Positions 22,131-33,866 of a stretch of 64,000 bases of DNA are shown one piece after another. This stretch comes from Erpobdella octoculata (lineage: Eukaryota > Annelida > Clitellata > Hirudinida > Erpobdellidae). The translations under genes and the position numbers were made by a program. Each line of letters opens with the position of its first letter. Position 1 is the first letter of the stretch. The stretch spans positions 15,694,312-15,758,311 of the forward strand of contig OZ022247.1 in NCBI GenBank assembly GCA_963978895.1, written 5' to 3'. The notes under the pieces were generated by a model. It was not told where the DNA came from. It saw only the letters and a list, made by a program, of their open reading frames with translations, and ran no database searches.

Positions 22131-23639
22131 ACTTAGGAAGGAATTTTAATATAACATTTTAGATGAAAAATTTTAGATATTTGCCGCTATAACGTTACAG
22201 CACAAGCGGGGAATTTTCCGCTAGTCACAATAGTAAATGGTAACAATAATTAAAAGTTTAGTTAATCGGTTTGATAAAGCACTCATGATGTTAGTATTAA
22301 AAGTTATAATTATTCAAATATCCTGCTTTTTGGTTAATTTACACCAGTTCTTCAATCCGAGTCTCGTCAGATGGATTGAGAGACAACTTTCTTGTTAGTA
22401 TATATTATATTATTATATTTGTATTTTACTTATAGCAATTTATAAGTTTATATCTATTACTGTCTGCCATTTCTAATACTAATAATTATAGAATAGAGTA
22501 ATTCCCTAATAGTGTTACTAGTTTAGCATGCTGGATTTGATTAACTAACTCAGACTGATATATTTTCAAAGTAGCAATACAAATAAAAAACCTATCTTTG
22601 TTAGAATTCTTTTTTAAACCATTTATTTGTCATTTGAAAAAAAAAAGATTCTATCTATTCAAGTGAAAAAATTAGCATTATTTCCTGGTAAGTGCTGTTA
22701 GTTCTACAGACTCCATATCATTTCTTTTCAGTTACAGTTACACATTGTTTCATAGCATATTTGAAACAAGTAATTTAGAAAACCAGATATAATAAACATA
22801 TGAAAACATTCATATTAGGTAGATATTAATAATTATAATAATGAATTTTATTTTATTTCATTTAAAAAACTTATTCCCAGGTACTTTATACAGTATGGAA
22901 AAAATAACAAAGGAGCTAAGCAGTGTTGTCAAACTCTTAATTGAATATATCTTTGAAGTTTTGCCATCAGAAGTATGAACTGTTCAACTTGAAATCAAGT
23001 GTCTTTTATTTATCTGGAACAACACAAAATTGCAACTTCAATGAATTTCTAAACATTTTTTATTTGGATTGTACTGTTTAAATAACATTACATGCCACCG
23101 AAATGTTTGCATTTCAATTGATTCTATGTTTTGGTCTTGTATTTGTTGTCAAAATTTGTCAACAGGTTTCTATGGATACTATATTAATATTTTGACACTT
23201 TTGCTCATTGTTCTTGCTATTTATGTCATTTCTTCCAAAAGAATGAATAGTAGTAGCTCATGATATAGCTCATTTTTTAGTAATTTAGCAGCAATAGATT
23301 AAAAATTTATACATTCTTAGTATTCAAAAAGATTGATCTTTTGTTTATTTTTTCATTTCTTTTAAGATGAATTCTTTGTTGTTTTTTTTTGCTTTTAGCA
23401 GTTGAAATAAATACAAATTTGATTCCTTTTGATTTGTCTGTTTTGCTTGCAGGTTGTCTTGCTTTGTATAGTTCTGTTTTTTTCGTATTGTTTTACTAGT
23501 CTTCTCCAGCTTTAAGATTTTTATCTAACCAAATAAAATAAATTTCCAAAATGTTTTTCTTCACTGTTTTCTAGTGCTATCAGTAGTTATATTTTTTAAT
23601 GCATTTCTTAAATTACACATCTGTGGTTCACAAAAGCAA
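22131..23639. other. No recognisable feature
   Basis: AT-rich unique-looking sequence. Only short frames without family resemblance are present (the longest has 64 codons, at 23069). Confidence 0.5.
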
Positions 23640-23710
23640 ACTGGTTAGTATAGTTGATAGAGGTGCTTTTGAGTTTGAGGTTCCATGTTCAAATCTAATC
23701 TTTTTGTCAT
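23640..23710 (+). repeat. Degenerate tRNA-like SINE head
   Basis: GGTTAGTATAGTTGATAGAG (A-box-like, about 23643-23662) and ATGTTCAAATC (B-box-like, 23685-23695) are at tRNA spacing, but the arms do not fold into a full cloverleaf. Confidence 0.4.
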
Positions 23711-25284
23711 TTATTACTTAAGAATATCCTTATTTCAATTACGAATGAATAGTAAAACAGCTCAAATTTAACTAAAGGATAATAATTAATATGTGAAAAA
23801 GTAAGTTAAAAAGAACAGTTTATTTCAGTATAAAAAATCATGTTATATAAAATAACAGAACAAAGAAAAAAATTAACATAAAATTAGTGGCTTTTGTGCC
23901 TCATATCTATTTCTAATAAACTTAAAAAAATGAAAAGTTCTGAATGAATAAAAAAGTTCAAGTCAACAAAGCAAGATAGAGTAAAGTTATTGCGTAGATG
24001 AATTTAAATGATTTAAGCAATATATACAGCTAAAATACCATAAATAGACATCAAATGTGATAAAAGAGCAAATTCATACAGAAAAAGCAAAGTTCATCAA
24101 TTTCAATGAATAAAAAGCTAAACAAAGTATTTATATATACAAATCAAATGCAATAAGAAGTAGAAGGGGGACATTTTCCCCTTGGACATTTCCCCCCGAC
24201 ATATATTTCTCTTTTATAGATTTTAACGTTATCATCAAGTAATGAATGTGTTGTAAAAAATGGCGTTTTTGAACATAAGAAATGTGTATGTTCCTATTCA
24301 ATCTCGCTAAAAATACAATACAAAATAACATTTATATCGTGCCCTTATGAAAAAAACAATTCTTTCGCAAAGGCGCGCAGTTCATCAGCATCTCCTAATC
24401 AAAAAACTTATTAAAAGGATGTCTGTAGTCTAATTTTAACTTGTTTAATGTCTATAGAATGACGAACATGCACTTTCCTTCAACCTCAGTAAACGCAAAT
24501 GCGATATTCAAATAGTGTTAGGTTTGAATGGTTTGAAACGAAAATTTGAGAGTTTTGTTGGTCAAGTTTGACTCAAATGTATTTTTGTTCGTCGAGAATT
24601 TGAAAGAACGAGTAGATAAATGACAATCTTGTTGTTCAGGGTTAGAGGTTTGACTAGAACTTTCGCATTCTCAATGCTCAGTGGGTGCCGATTTAAAGAA
24701 TGACGTAATCTTAATGAGTTGCTGATTTTTGCTTGACATCTTCTACACAATAATTAGAGTTTGTGCAGTTAAATTAGTAAAACAAAATTGATTTAAGAAT
24801 TATAAAATTAAGTATTTTACCACCTCTAGACTTCACAGAAAACAGTGGGTATTTTCCCTTTTTGATTAATATAGGTATATGAAAAAACTCGCAAAAACTC
24901 AATTTTGTATTAAAATTTTTAACGTTTAGCCCCAGCAAACAACGAAGAATAAAAACCAAATTTATAAGCTGTTGGTTGGCAGGACATAATCGCTTTCGGT
25001 TGGTCAAGCATATCTTACTTAGGTATAGTAATGAGATATTAATTGCGCTATTCTGATGCCCACAGATGTCTTCGTATTTTATAATTATCTAGGTTAGATA
25101 GATAGTTGGTGTTTGGTGGGGGGTTGTTTAGTAATACGTTTAACTTTATTTATTCATTGAAAAAAATTGAGCTCTTAGGCTGGTGGGGGAGACAGCATCC
25201 CCAATGGTGGGACCGCGCCTGAATACCCCATATGACGGGCTACCACATATCTTCGCTCCGTCTGAATTTCGGATATAGCCGTCG
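23711..25284. other. No recognisable feature
   Basis: AT-rich sequence with only short unsupported frames on both strands (60-80 codons, none with recognisable motifs). Confidence 0.45.
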
Positions 25285-25492
25285 TCAACATGCGACATAC
25301 AGTATTCAATCAATCAATCAAATTGCATTTATATAGCGTTATTTCCGTGGCGTTCAATAGCGCTCGGTCATGAACTTATTAAACAGATGTGTTTTAAGTC
25401 CACGTCGGAAAGCTGTGAGAGAAGTAGAGTTAGTAAGAGAAGAAGGAAGAGAGTTCCAGAGATAGGGACCAGAGTAGGAGAAAGAGCGTTTA

Positions 25493-26032
25493 GGGGACGT
25501 CCATTAATTATGTCAACAATTTTTAGGCAATTTGTGACCCCCTCCACATTGTCAACAACTGTCAAACTTCCAGTCACCCCCAACTAAATTATGTCAAACA
25601 AATTTTAGCCCTCCCCCCAAAAAAACCAACAAAATAGCTAACAATATTTTATACGGGTTGCTTTTTATGCTAAAAATAGAAAAGTGTGGGATCTTATGGT
25701 TTTACATTACAATTTTAGGTCAATAAGTTTTATTTATTTAATTTATAGTTAAGAGTTAAGTTTTAAGTAGAAATCAAAATACGACACAGTTTACGATAAT
25801 CGTAAACTGTGTCGTATTTTGAATGTTTTTTTTTTGGGTAGGTAGATTCTAATTGACTGACTGGCATACAATGCATTTATTACTTTTCTATTTTTTGATT
25901 TATTAACTCTTGTAAAAAATATATTGTTGACGTCAATTTATCTTGAACTCCCCCCTCCCCCATGTCAACAATTGTCAAACTTTTTCAAACCCTCTCCCCC
26001 CTATTTTGTTGACAAAATTAATGGATGTCCCC
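25493..26032. mobile_element. 540-bp MITE with TIRs and TTA target duplication
   Basis: Terminal inverted repeats of 27 bp with two mismatches, starting GGGGACGTCCATTAATTA at the left and, read inward, GGGGACATCCATTAATTT at the right. TTA flanks both sides (25490-25492 and 26033-26035). A 3-bp TTA duplication with GG-starting ends fits the PIF/Harbinger group. There is no coding capacity. The centre holds a perfect hairpin (25775-25821). Confidence 0.7.
25775..25821. repeat. Perfect 23-bp inverted repeat with a 1-nt centre
   Basis: Left arm CAAAATACGACACAGTTTAC plus GAT, centre A, then the exact reverse complement. It sits near the middle of the MITE. Confidence 0.9.
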
Positions 26033-26260
26033 TTAGCAAAGAATGCTTAATAGTGAAGACGCGAAAGTGACTAAGAGAAGAAGAACGAAGACCAGACTTA
26101 GGAGGGATATGTATTAAATTAGTTAAGTAGAGAGGAGAATTAATAAACAGATTTTAATAATGACCCTAGATCTAAGAGGAAGCCAATGGAGAAGAACAAG
26201 AGATGGAGAGATGTGAGAGAAGTAGGAGGTGCGGGAAACTATGAGACGTTGCATGAGACG

Positions 26261-27779
26261 TTGTATTTAAAGCCCATAGCACGATATAATGGCCCAATAA
26301 TGTTTGTGGCATTCATTTAAAAGTTTTCGCGTTTAGCTTTGGATTTTCCCTCTACCATCCATCCTTCAGAACTTTGTATGTGATCGTGCGCTGGTGTTCG
26401 CTCTCGTATCACAGTGTTTCAACACATTCGTATGTGAGCGTGTGCAAGTGCGCCCTCACTGTGTAACTTTATCAGCACTGGGCGTGCTGGCATGCACGCT
26501 AGTTCTACGATGTAACAGAAATCGCCAAAAATTAATTACCATGTCAATTTAAAAATTTGCTAAACACTGAGTGACGGAACTACCTATAATTTCAAATATT
26601 TGTAAAAATACTTATATTTTCACCATTTAAAGTTTAGCCAGTGTAATACTGTAGTTTAAAATACTAAAGTTTAAATTTAACTTTGACGTTTAACTAAAAC
26701 ATAAAACTAAGATAACTCTTTAACATTTTAAAAATTTTCAAAATATCACGTTTGATGAAAATCGTTAAACGTTAAATAAAAAAATAGCTTTAACAAGAAA
26801 ATTTACAAAATACTGTAGCTTAAATTTGAAATTAAACCTTTAACTACAAAATTTAAATTTTTGATAATTAATAAAAATGTAAATATTTTGCAAATAATGA
26901 GTTTGGTTCTAAAATATCAATTGGTTAAAAAGTTATTAGCGAATTAGTAATTAAACGTTTTTATGAATGAAACAGCTAAACGTTGAGCTAGAAAACTAAA
27001 AATGCAGATTATCATTGAAATTTATCTTTTACAAAAGCTTCTAAAATTTGGTTAAAAAATTTGACTCGGTTATCTGCAAAAAACCGAGCCACGAAATTCC
27101 TTAAATTTCAACCACTAACTAAATACTACTAAATTGGTTGTAAACGTACAGCTACAAACTTCAGTTTTGAAACAATTTTTAAGACTCCGTTAGACATTTG
27201 ACATGTAAAATTTTGGTAAATTTTTTCAAGGGGTTGAGAAGTTGTTTGGGAAAAACCAATAAAATGAAGCTATTGTGGACCTAACATCTATGAACTATTG
27301 TTATTTTGACATTAAACGTTGAGCTACAAAACTGAAAATTTGGAATTATGTAGAAACATAGCAATATTTATTGCCTACAAAATTTCGTTGAAAAATCTTA
27401 ATCGGTTTAAAAGATATTAACAAAATACGAAGCAACAAAACTTAAGGCATGTTAAGTCTGAAGTGAAATTGACTTCGAGCTTCAGGTCGAGTGCATTAGT
27501 TAGACGATCTAAGTGATTTTTTTTTCGAAGCTCAAAAATTAATAGAGTAATAAGAAACGAATTATGAATAATAGTTAATAATAAGTATTTTTAAGGAGTT
27601 ACTAGAAGTTCCAGCTTTTAAAAGTATTTATTTCTTCTTATTATTCGAAAAATGTGAAATCGCGCCAAGATCGTAAAAGTCTTTAAATTCAAATTTTATT
27701 GGCGTTTAAATTTTTATTTTTTGTAAATCTCTTTCAATATTAATTTTTAACAGTTTTAGATCAAAAACCGCTTTTCATA
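26261..27779. other. AT-rich, with a diverged recurring motif
   Basis: No genes. At about 26935, 27120 and 27310 a motif close to AAACGTTGAGCTACAAAACT recurs at about 190-bp spacing within otherwise diverged sequence, with weaker versions from 26650. It may be an old tandem repeat or a decayed element interior. Confidence 0.35.
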
Positions 27780-27840
27780 TTACTTTACGCGTTCAGAACT
27801 ACGTCTTTCGCCGAATGCCATTTTGTAACTTTATCTAAGT

Positions 27841-27938
<98 letters not shown>
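27780..27938. repeat. Repeat A remnant and (TAA)n array
   Basis: The end of a diverged repeat A copy (ATGCCATTTTGTAACTTTAT) is followed by about 32 TAA units, in which the Helitron at 27939 is inserted. Confidence 0.6.
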
Positions 27939-27939
<1 letters not shown>

Positions 27940-28672
27940 CTATATATATAAAAATGAATGTTTGTATATATGTATATATTCAATAATATTCATGTCCTTT
28001 ATGCATTGCTACACCATTCATCCGATCGTAATGAAATTTTCACACAACCTTGAGAGTCAAGGGGAATCAAATATAGAGAAAGAATTATTGAAATCCGTCA
28101 CAAAATGAGCGGAGCGGAGCGTGTGAGCGAGCGGGAACTATATATATATGTTTGTGCGTATGTATGTATGTGTATGTGCATGTATGTGTGTCTGTGTGTG
28201 TGTTTATGTATGTACTAGCGGAGATACCCGGCGTTGCCCGGGTTTTTTAGAGGTTTTTCTAATGTTTGTCTCTTTCTCTCCCGTTTCCTTTCCCACCTGC
28301 TTTCCCACTCCGGTTCGCTTTCCCGTTTTTGGTCGTTTTCCCGTTGCCGGTCGCTTTCCCGCTCCCGGTCGTTTTCCCGTTCCCGGTCGCTGTGACCGGG
28401 AACGGGAAAGCGACCGGGAACGGGAAAGCGACCGGGAACGCGGAAAGTGACCGGGAACGCGGAAAGCGACTGGAATCGGGAGAGCAAGCTTGGAAGGAAA
28501 CGCGAGCAAGAGAGAAAATCGATAACAAAACTTCTGAGCGGGAAAGCGACCGGGAGCTGGAAAACGACCGAGAGCGGAAAAGCGACCGGGAACGCGACGA
28601 AAACGGGAAAGTGGAGAAGGAAACGGGAGCGAGAGAGACAAACATTAGAAAAACTTCTAAAAACCCCGCTAG
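27939..28672 (+). mobile_element. Complete non-autonomous Helitron inserted in (TAA)n
   Basis: Starts TCTATATATATAAAAATGAA at 27939 and ends CCCCGCTAG at 28672, with flanking A on the left and T on the right, as expected for Helitrons (5' TC, 3' CTAG, insertion between A and T, no target duplication). The TAA array continues on both sides. Inside, 28214 starts an ACTAGCGGAGATACCCGGCG / TTGCCCGGG block, the reverse complement of a Helitron 3' end with its hairpin. From there to 28672 the sequence is a long imperfect palindrome made of CCGGGAACGGGAAAGCGA units. It thus carries a second, inverted 3' terminus. It encodes no Rep/helicase. Confidence 0.7.
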
Positions 28673-28751
28673 TAATAATAATAAAACAAATCAAAACATT
28701 TTGTAACTGCCACGACAGTGGGTGCAAAAAAAGCCCTTCTAGTTGGTTTTA

Positions 28752-29396
28752 TTAATTTTCTGGAAAAAAACGCACCCACTGCAGGAAGCAGTCACACATA
28801 ATCGTGTCCCCTATGCTTGCATCTCTTCGACACGTTCTACAGGTGTAGTTTGGATGCTCCTTCTTCGTTTTTACTGTAAAAATTGAATACAATAAAAATT
28901 AGTTTTCTGTTGTTTACTTGCAACACAATTTTAAAATTATTTTAACTTACTCAATTCTAAAACTGTGGTCCACGCATCCACAGCAAACAGGCCTTCGAAC
29001 AATGGAAGATGTCGAGACACTTCCGGCTCTGTTATGGCTGTGGAGACATCTATAAACGGACTCACGCTTTCAACGAGGCATCCTTCCTTCACCACCCTTC
29101 CAGCCTCCTCTTCACCGAGAATCCATGAAAGAAAAACTAATTAAGAAAAAAAAGTTAAAAACAAAAATGATTTCTTTACTCAAATTTTGAAACTTACGCT
29201 TTTTTTTCTTTTTCCAGAATAGCTGAAAATTTTCGTGGCAGCTTCTTATAATGGTCCAAGCGGCGGGTTTTTCTGGGCCTTCCGGGACCATGAGCAAATT
29301 TTGGAAGTTCGAGGACTGACAATTCTATCGATGGCTGGTTCGGTTGTGCAGTGTCAACTTTATCCAAACGCCGCCGCTTGTTTACCGGCTGATCCA
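28752..29396 (-). pseudogene. Spliced multicopy gene, copy 2: last three exons
   Basis: Exons at 29198-29396, 28951-29136 and 28752-28873 correspond to exons 4 to 6 of the 17 kb copy, with the same introns. Exon 4 is open here (VNKRRRLDKVDTAQPNQ, GPGRPRKTRRLDHYKKLPRK), whereas copy 1 has two stops. Exon 6 ends YTCRTCRRDASIGDTIMCDC then FLQWVRFF, closer to a PHD-like CD.C..W pattern. An AT-hook-like GRPRK motif suggests DNA binding. The exon 4 to 5 frame does not join cleanly across an A-run, so an indel is likely. Upstream exons are cut off at 29473 by a Helitron-family block. Confidence 0.5.
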
Positions 29397-29473
29397 CTGC
29401 TCCAAAAGCAAAATTATTTTAATAGCTTATAACAAAAAGTTACCTCATATCATGTAATTTTTATCTAGGGTGA

Positions 29474-29850
29474 CTAGCGGGAAATCTACCGGAAGCGGGA
29501 GAGCAATCAGGAACGAGAAAGCGACCGGAAGCGGGAAATCTATTTTTATGGGCGTCAAAAAATTAAGCAGGTATTTTAAAAATTTGCAAGCAGGAACGAG
29601 AAAGCGACAGGAAGCGGGAAATCGACCAGGAAAGCAGGGGTGGACATGTGTCCCCGGGCAAACAATTAAGGAGGCATTTTAAAAATTTGCAATCGGGAAA
29701 GCGACCGGGAGAGGGAGAGCAAGCAGGAAAGAAAAAGCAACCGGAAGCTGGAAAGCGACCGGGGGCGGGAAATTGACCGGGGGCGTGAGAGCAAGCGAGG
29801 TAGGAAACGGGATCGAGAAAAACGATAGGAAAACCTTTAAAACACCGAGT
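29474..29850 (+). mobile_element. Helitron-family minisatellite block
   Basis: AGCGGGAAATCTACCGGAAG-type units and the same interior order as 18960-19390 (including GTGGACATGTGTCCCCGGGC), ending CCTTTAAAACACCGAG. It replaces the upstream exons of the spliced gene, so it inserted into that copy or marks a recombination within it. Confidence 0.5.
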
Positions 29851-31026
29851 TGGCGGCTCTGGAATTTCCACAGCCTTTGGCTGTGCTAATTATTCAAACG
29901 AAATGTTTATTTTCGATAACATTTTATCCTGTGGTTAATGGGAACTCGAAATGTGTGTATCGAATTTAATTTAATAAAAATTTCATCAAACGCATTTATT
30001 AATATTTGCAAAACTGCTCTACTTTTTGAAAAAAAGCTCAATGCTAATAAATTTAAAGATTTTGGCCCAGCAACTTCAGCCTGTCCAAAAAAATTTCACT
30101 CCCATGCAGCTTCAATTAATGACTTTTTCATACATTACATCTTTTTCAGAACTAATGTAGCTTTTCTCGGCAGTTTAGAGTGCACAAAGTAATCGAGCAA
30201 CATTTCAGCCATATTTACATTGCAAATTGCTGTATGAAAACATTGGAACAAACTTTATCATTGATTTTTTTTATTTAAATTTATCCTCTATCCATCAACC
30301 AAAATGAGTTTTAAAACATGTATAAACTGAGAAACTAGAGCAAGAAAAAGCAAATTATACACACAACAATACAGTAATACTCCAAAATGAGAAAAAATAA
30401 GGTAAAATTATTGCAATTTGAAACATATTAATTTATAAAACAAATAACGATCAACACACACAAAAACTATACAGCAATTAAAAAAAATAAACAGCAATAC
30501 AAAAATTCTTGAAAAATTTAAAGCAGATAAATTTATAAAACAAACAAAAATATACACACAAAAACTTATAAACAGCGATACTACCATGTGAAAAACAATA
30601 AAGTGAAATTATTCCACATCGACAATTCAAAGCATATAAGTTTACAAAGTGAATTAAATTATACACACAACAAACAATACAGTAATACTACAAAATGAGA
30701 ACAAATAAGGAACAATTATTGCAATTTGAGACATATGAATTTATAAAACAAATAACAATCGATACACACACAAACTATACAGCAGTTAAAAAATAAACAG
30801 CAATACAAAAATGTCTGTAAGAATGTTGAAAGTTTATGAAGTGGCATGCTTCACTTTTGAGTTGGTTAAAGAAATGTTTGTTTTGAAGGTGTTGTGTTTA
30901 CATGATAATAGAATAACTGGCAACTTCTTTGTTTCAAACGACTGCAAAATTCACATTTAAACTCAATTCTTATACTTTAATATATATAACTCATCTACAT
31001 CACGAAAGCGCAATGCAGATGCTGTT
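29851..31026. repeat. AT-rich; imperfect tandem duplication at 30355-30810
   Basis: Units of about 304 bp: the stretch starting ACACACAACAATACAGTAAT at 30358 recurs at about 30662, including GAGACATATGAATTTATAAA / GAAACATATTAATTTATAAA. A related half-unit lies between them. A plus-strand frame at 29938-30192 (84 codons) is not recognised. Nothing else is seen. Confidence 0.5.
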
Positions 31027-31927
31027 TTAATAGTATGGTTGTGACCTCCCCGAAAGGTTATCATTAGAGGGTAATCTGGAATATGAGGATCCTACGACCT
31101 AAAAATTCAAAATCAGCACAAGTTAAAGTTTAAAAAAAGTCAGTAGTTTACTTTAAGTCTAATGTAACTGATGTATTGCAAAATTCACCTGCATTTTTGA
31201 TTCACTTTGCTGCCATTTGCTTTTATTCTAATGAATTGTGAACGTCTTAGTGTTAGCATTACTTCTGCTTTACTATTTGTATTTTTGTACCTCCATATCT
31301 GCTTTTATGTTGATAGTGATAGACTTTCTGCAACATTTCAGTAAATTGATTTTTTTAAATGCAGAAACTAGTTTAAGGTATAATGTAATTATGAATAAAA
31401 ATCAGTCTTAACTAAGAGATCAACCCTAAATCGTCGTATTTGCCAAAGCAACTTTTTTACCTTGAAAAGAATTATCTGTCCAACATCAGGAAAAGTTCTC
31501 GATACTCGCAAGGTGATCAAGGACAAATTTTCATATTCTTCCAGCCATTCTATTATTTGCTGCTCTGTGCTGATATTTGCATGCATTACCACCTCCAACC
31601 CATTACCAGTGTCAATACATGAGTCTAAGAGGTATTTCACACCACCTGGTAAAATGTCCTATCAAAAGCAAAGTATACAACATTGTTGATTTAGTCAACT
31701 ATTTAAATACAAATACCATTTAAAGAAAAAAACTATAAACTATAATTGAAAAAACATAACTTCAATGTACATCAAAACAGATACTAATAATTATTATGTA
31801 ATTGACAAATTTTTTACTAATTAATTTTTACCTGCAACTTTAAGATGCATGCTTCGTCAATTGAACTGTTACAAAAACAACAAGCTTTCACATTCGCGTC
31901 AAACTCATCTCCATTCATTGCGGCCAT
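31027..31927 (-). CDS. Small three-exon gene, predicted 121-aa protein of unknown function
   Basis: Three minus-strand exons join in phase 0 with consensus sites: exon 1 31832-31927 (ATG at 31925-31927, ending TTGCAG then gtaaaa), exon 2 31461-31658 (acceptor gatag, donor AAG then gtaaaa), and exon 3 31027-31098 (acceptor ttttag, TAA at 31027-31029). Lengths are 96, 198 and 72 nt, giving 32, 66 and 23 codons with no internal stop. Exon 1 has CCFC then C seven residues later, which could bind metal. Exon 2 is a compact alpha/beta-like segment (YLLDSCIDTGNGLEVVMHAN, QQIIEWLEEYENL). Exon 3 ends GRSQPYY. No family recognised. No repeat copy exists in the window, so it may be a host gene, although an element-derived gene is possible. 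Confidence 0.5.
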
Positions 31928-32086
31928 TTCAAATTACTATCGTTTAGCTATGACAGCGACTTTTGTTAAAAATAGATCACTCGCAGCATGATTCAACTCG
32001 ATGGAAATTCCAGAACCGCCAACCAATCGCACGCGACAAAAAATGAATAATTAATGAGGTACGCAGAACTGAAGTGCGATAAAAAT
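31928..32086. other. Upstream region of the small gene
   Basis: No repeat or coding match. It would include the promoter of the 121-aa gene, but no clear TATA or initiator could be assigned. Confidence 0.3.
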
Positions 32087-32249
32087 ACTTGCTGGCCGCA
32101 ATGGCTGAAACTTGCAAGTTGGTTGCTAATAAAACGTTTGATTTTAGATTTAGTAAAAGTGTTTTCTCTCACTTAAAATATTTTAAGCGTTTAATTGACA
32201 AAACCGTGTCTTCTAAATGGCGTGTATATTTCAACAGAGCATGTTTAAA

Positions 32250-32290
<41 letters not shown>
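32087..32290 (+). mobile_element. PLE terminal repeat with a damaged hammerhead ribozyme
   Basis: The 3' half of a hammerhead is intact: stem II GGCC/GGCT (32095-32107), GAAA at 32108-32111, palindromic stem III CTTGCAAG (32112-32119), then TT. The 5' core CTGANGA is reduced to CT. Downstream the frame reads KWRVYFNRACLNEY and runs into (TA)n at 32253-32290, as in the other copies. 32291-32480 is plain AT-rich sequence. Confidence 0.6.
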
Positions 32291-32293
<3 letters not shown>

Positions 32294-32499
32294 AAACTGT
32301 ATATATATATACATATAAATAATTAAAGATAAAGATACAAAATGCACAGATACTGAAAAATGTGCATAAAAATATATAAACACATATGCATATATACAAA
32401 CAAACATACTTATTTTAAAAAAACAAAAATGATAATTAAAAAATGAAAAGTTTAAAAAAAATTGAAACCTTAAGTTTATAAGGCGATTGTTATAGTAGG

Positions 32500-33640
32500 G
32501 TTTTGGTAAGGGCTAAGATAAAAAATGTTTTAGGGTTGGGTTTGGATACGGAGCCATTAAGGATTTTTGAAAAGAATTCTAAGTAAATTCTTGTCAGATG
32601 CTGTTGCTTTAATGAATTTGGCATTCTTAAAATGTGAGACCTTTTTAATAATATTCTTAAAATTATAAAAACTTTCATGGCGTTTGGACCATGGTAACCT
32701 ACACAAAAAAAAGGTTTGGTCAAAGTCGATTTTCTTTTTTTTTAGGCACATAGTTTATTAGTTTGAAAAAAGGTTACGGACTTCTTTAAAGTGTTTTTTT
32801 AGTTTTATGCGATTATATCCTCTCTTTACCGTCTTATGGATGAAAAAACAAAAAGTTGATTCACACGCTTTGATATTGGAAGATAATCTTGCAAACCTAA
32901 TGAATTGTGACATAATGATTCCTTAGAATACATGTGTGGGGTGATGTGACCTGGGATGAAGGTATTGAAAGTAGTTAGTTGGCTTGAAATAAGTATGGTG
33001 ATGTATCTTGTTTGAGGTTTTGTATAATAATAAATCGAGAAAATTAACTTCTCTTCCATTTATAGAGAATTCAATTAAAATTCTCAGAATTAAGTTGTTA
33101 ACTTCTCTAGAAAACAAAATAAAATCATCTACAAAACCATTCCAAACCAAAAAAAATTCGTCAATTTAACGTCCATAGAAGCTAACATGTAGGTTATTGG
33201 TGACAAAAAAATCAAGTTCTTCTAAATATATATTAGCAAGGGTAGGTGAGTAAGCTTTACCCATAGCGCAACCATTGTTAAATAAAAAGGAGTTATGAGT
33301 AAATGAGTTTTTGAGAAATAATATAAGAAATCAATTTGTTTTTCATTATCAGAGTAAGAAATTAGTTTTTTACTAGCTTCAGATAGACTTCTCAAATTAA
33401 TCATATTTGTATATAAAGAAGAAACATCACCAGTGATAAGTAAAGGGGACCCTTCAAAAGTAAAAGTTTTCAGTCTATCAATAAGGTGGTATGTATCCTT
33501 AAGGACAAACCGAAGACCCCTAGCAACTAACTTAAGATTATAATCAAGAAAAACATTAATGTGGTTATTGACTGAGCCAATATCAGAAAAATGGTGAAAA
33601 ACGTATCTTTTTATTTTTCAAGAAGAAACCATATACCAAA
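32500..33640 (-). pseudogene. Penelope-like element 2: reverse transcriptase remains
   Basis: Minus-strand frames, broken by stops, give in order LLITGDVSSLYTNM (about 33410-33450), a finger/palm stretch, NGFVDDFILFSR (the xVDD catalytic box, near 33120-33150), GREVNFLDLLLYK, then YFKPTNYFQYLHPRSHHP. These are the diagnostic blocks of PLE reverse transcriptases. The N-terminal part, the C-terminal GIY-YIG region and the terminal repeats are not recognisable here. A conserved piece near 32640-32690 recurs at 56100-56145. Confidence 0.65.
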
Positions 33641-33866
33641 TTTCAAAATCTCATTTTTGGTTTTCGAGATATACATTGTTTTAGAAAAAAGTTTGTTTTC
33701 CAGTTTCTTCCCCTCAGGAACAAAATTTTCAAAAATTCTTTCTTAGTGGATGCTTACGCAATAAAAGTAATATAAGTTCCAAATTTCATGTTCCTAGGAT
33801 GAGGCGTTTGAGCTCGGCGTCGATTATCAGTCAGTCAGTCAGGACATGTTCTTTTATATATATAGA
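33641..33866 (-). mobile_element. Helitron-like 5' terminus of a second family
   Basis: Minus strand from 33866 reads TCTATATATATAAAAGAACA, then TGTCCTGACTGACTGACTGA and a long AT-rich stretch with a palindromic TCCTAGGA. TC after A fits a Helitron 5' end. No 3' end was found. It abuts PLE sequence on the left, so it is truncated. Confidence 0.4.

Larger units (their letters stand above)
25285..26260 (+). repeat. Outer repeat interrupted by a MITE
   Basis: Starts with (CAAT)n at 25303-25319 and TTGCATTTATATAGCG. The left half to 25492 and the right half from 26036 share a purine-rich style (AGAGAAGAAGGAAGAG). They read as one older repeat split by the insertion at 25493-26032. The family was not identified. 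Confidence 0.4.

Noticed and set aside
28204..28727. Several 100-170 codon Arg/Ser/Gly-rich frames on both strands
   Set aside because: They are shadows of the Helitron minisatellite, open in many frames because the unit lacks stops.
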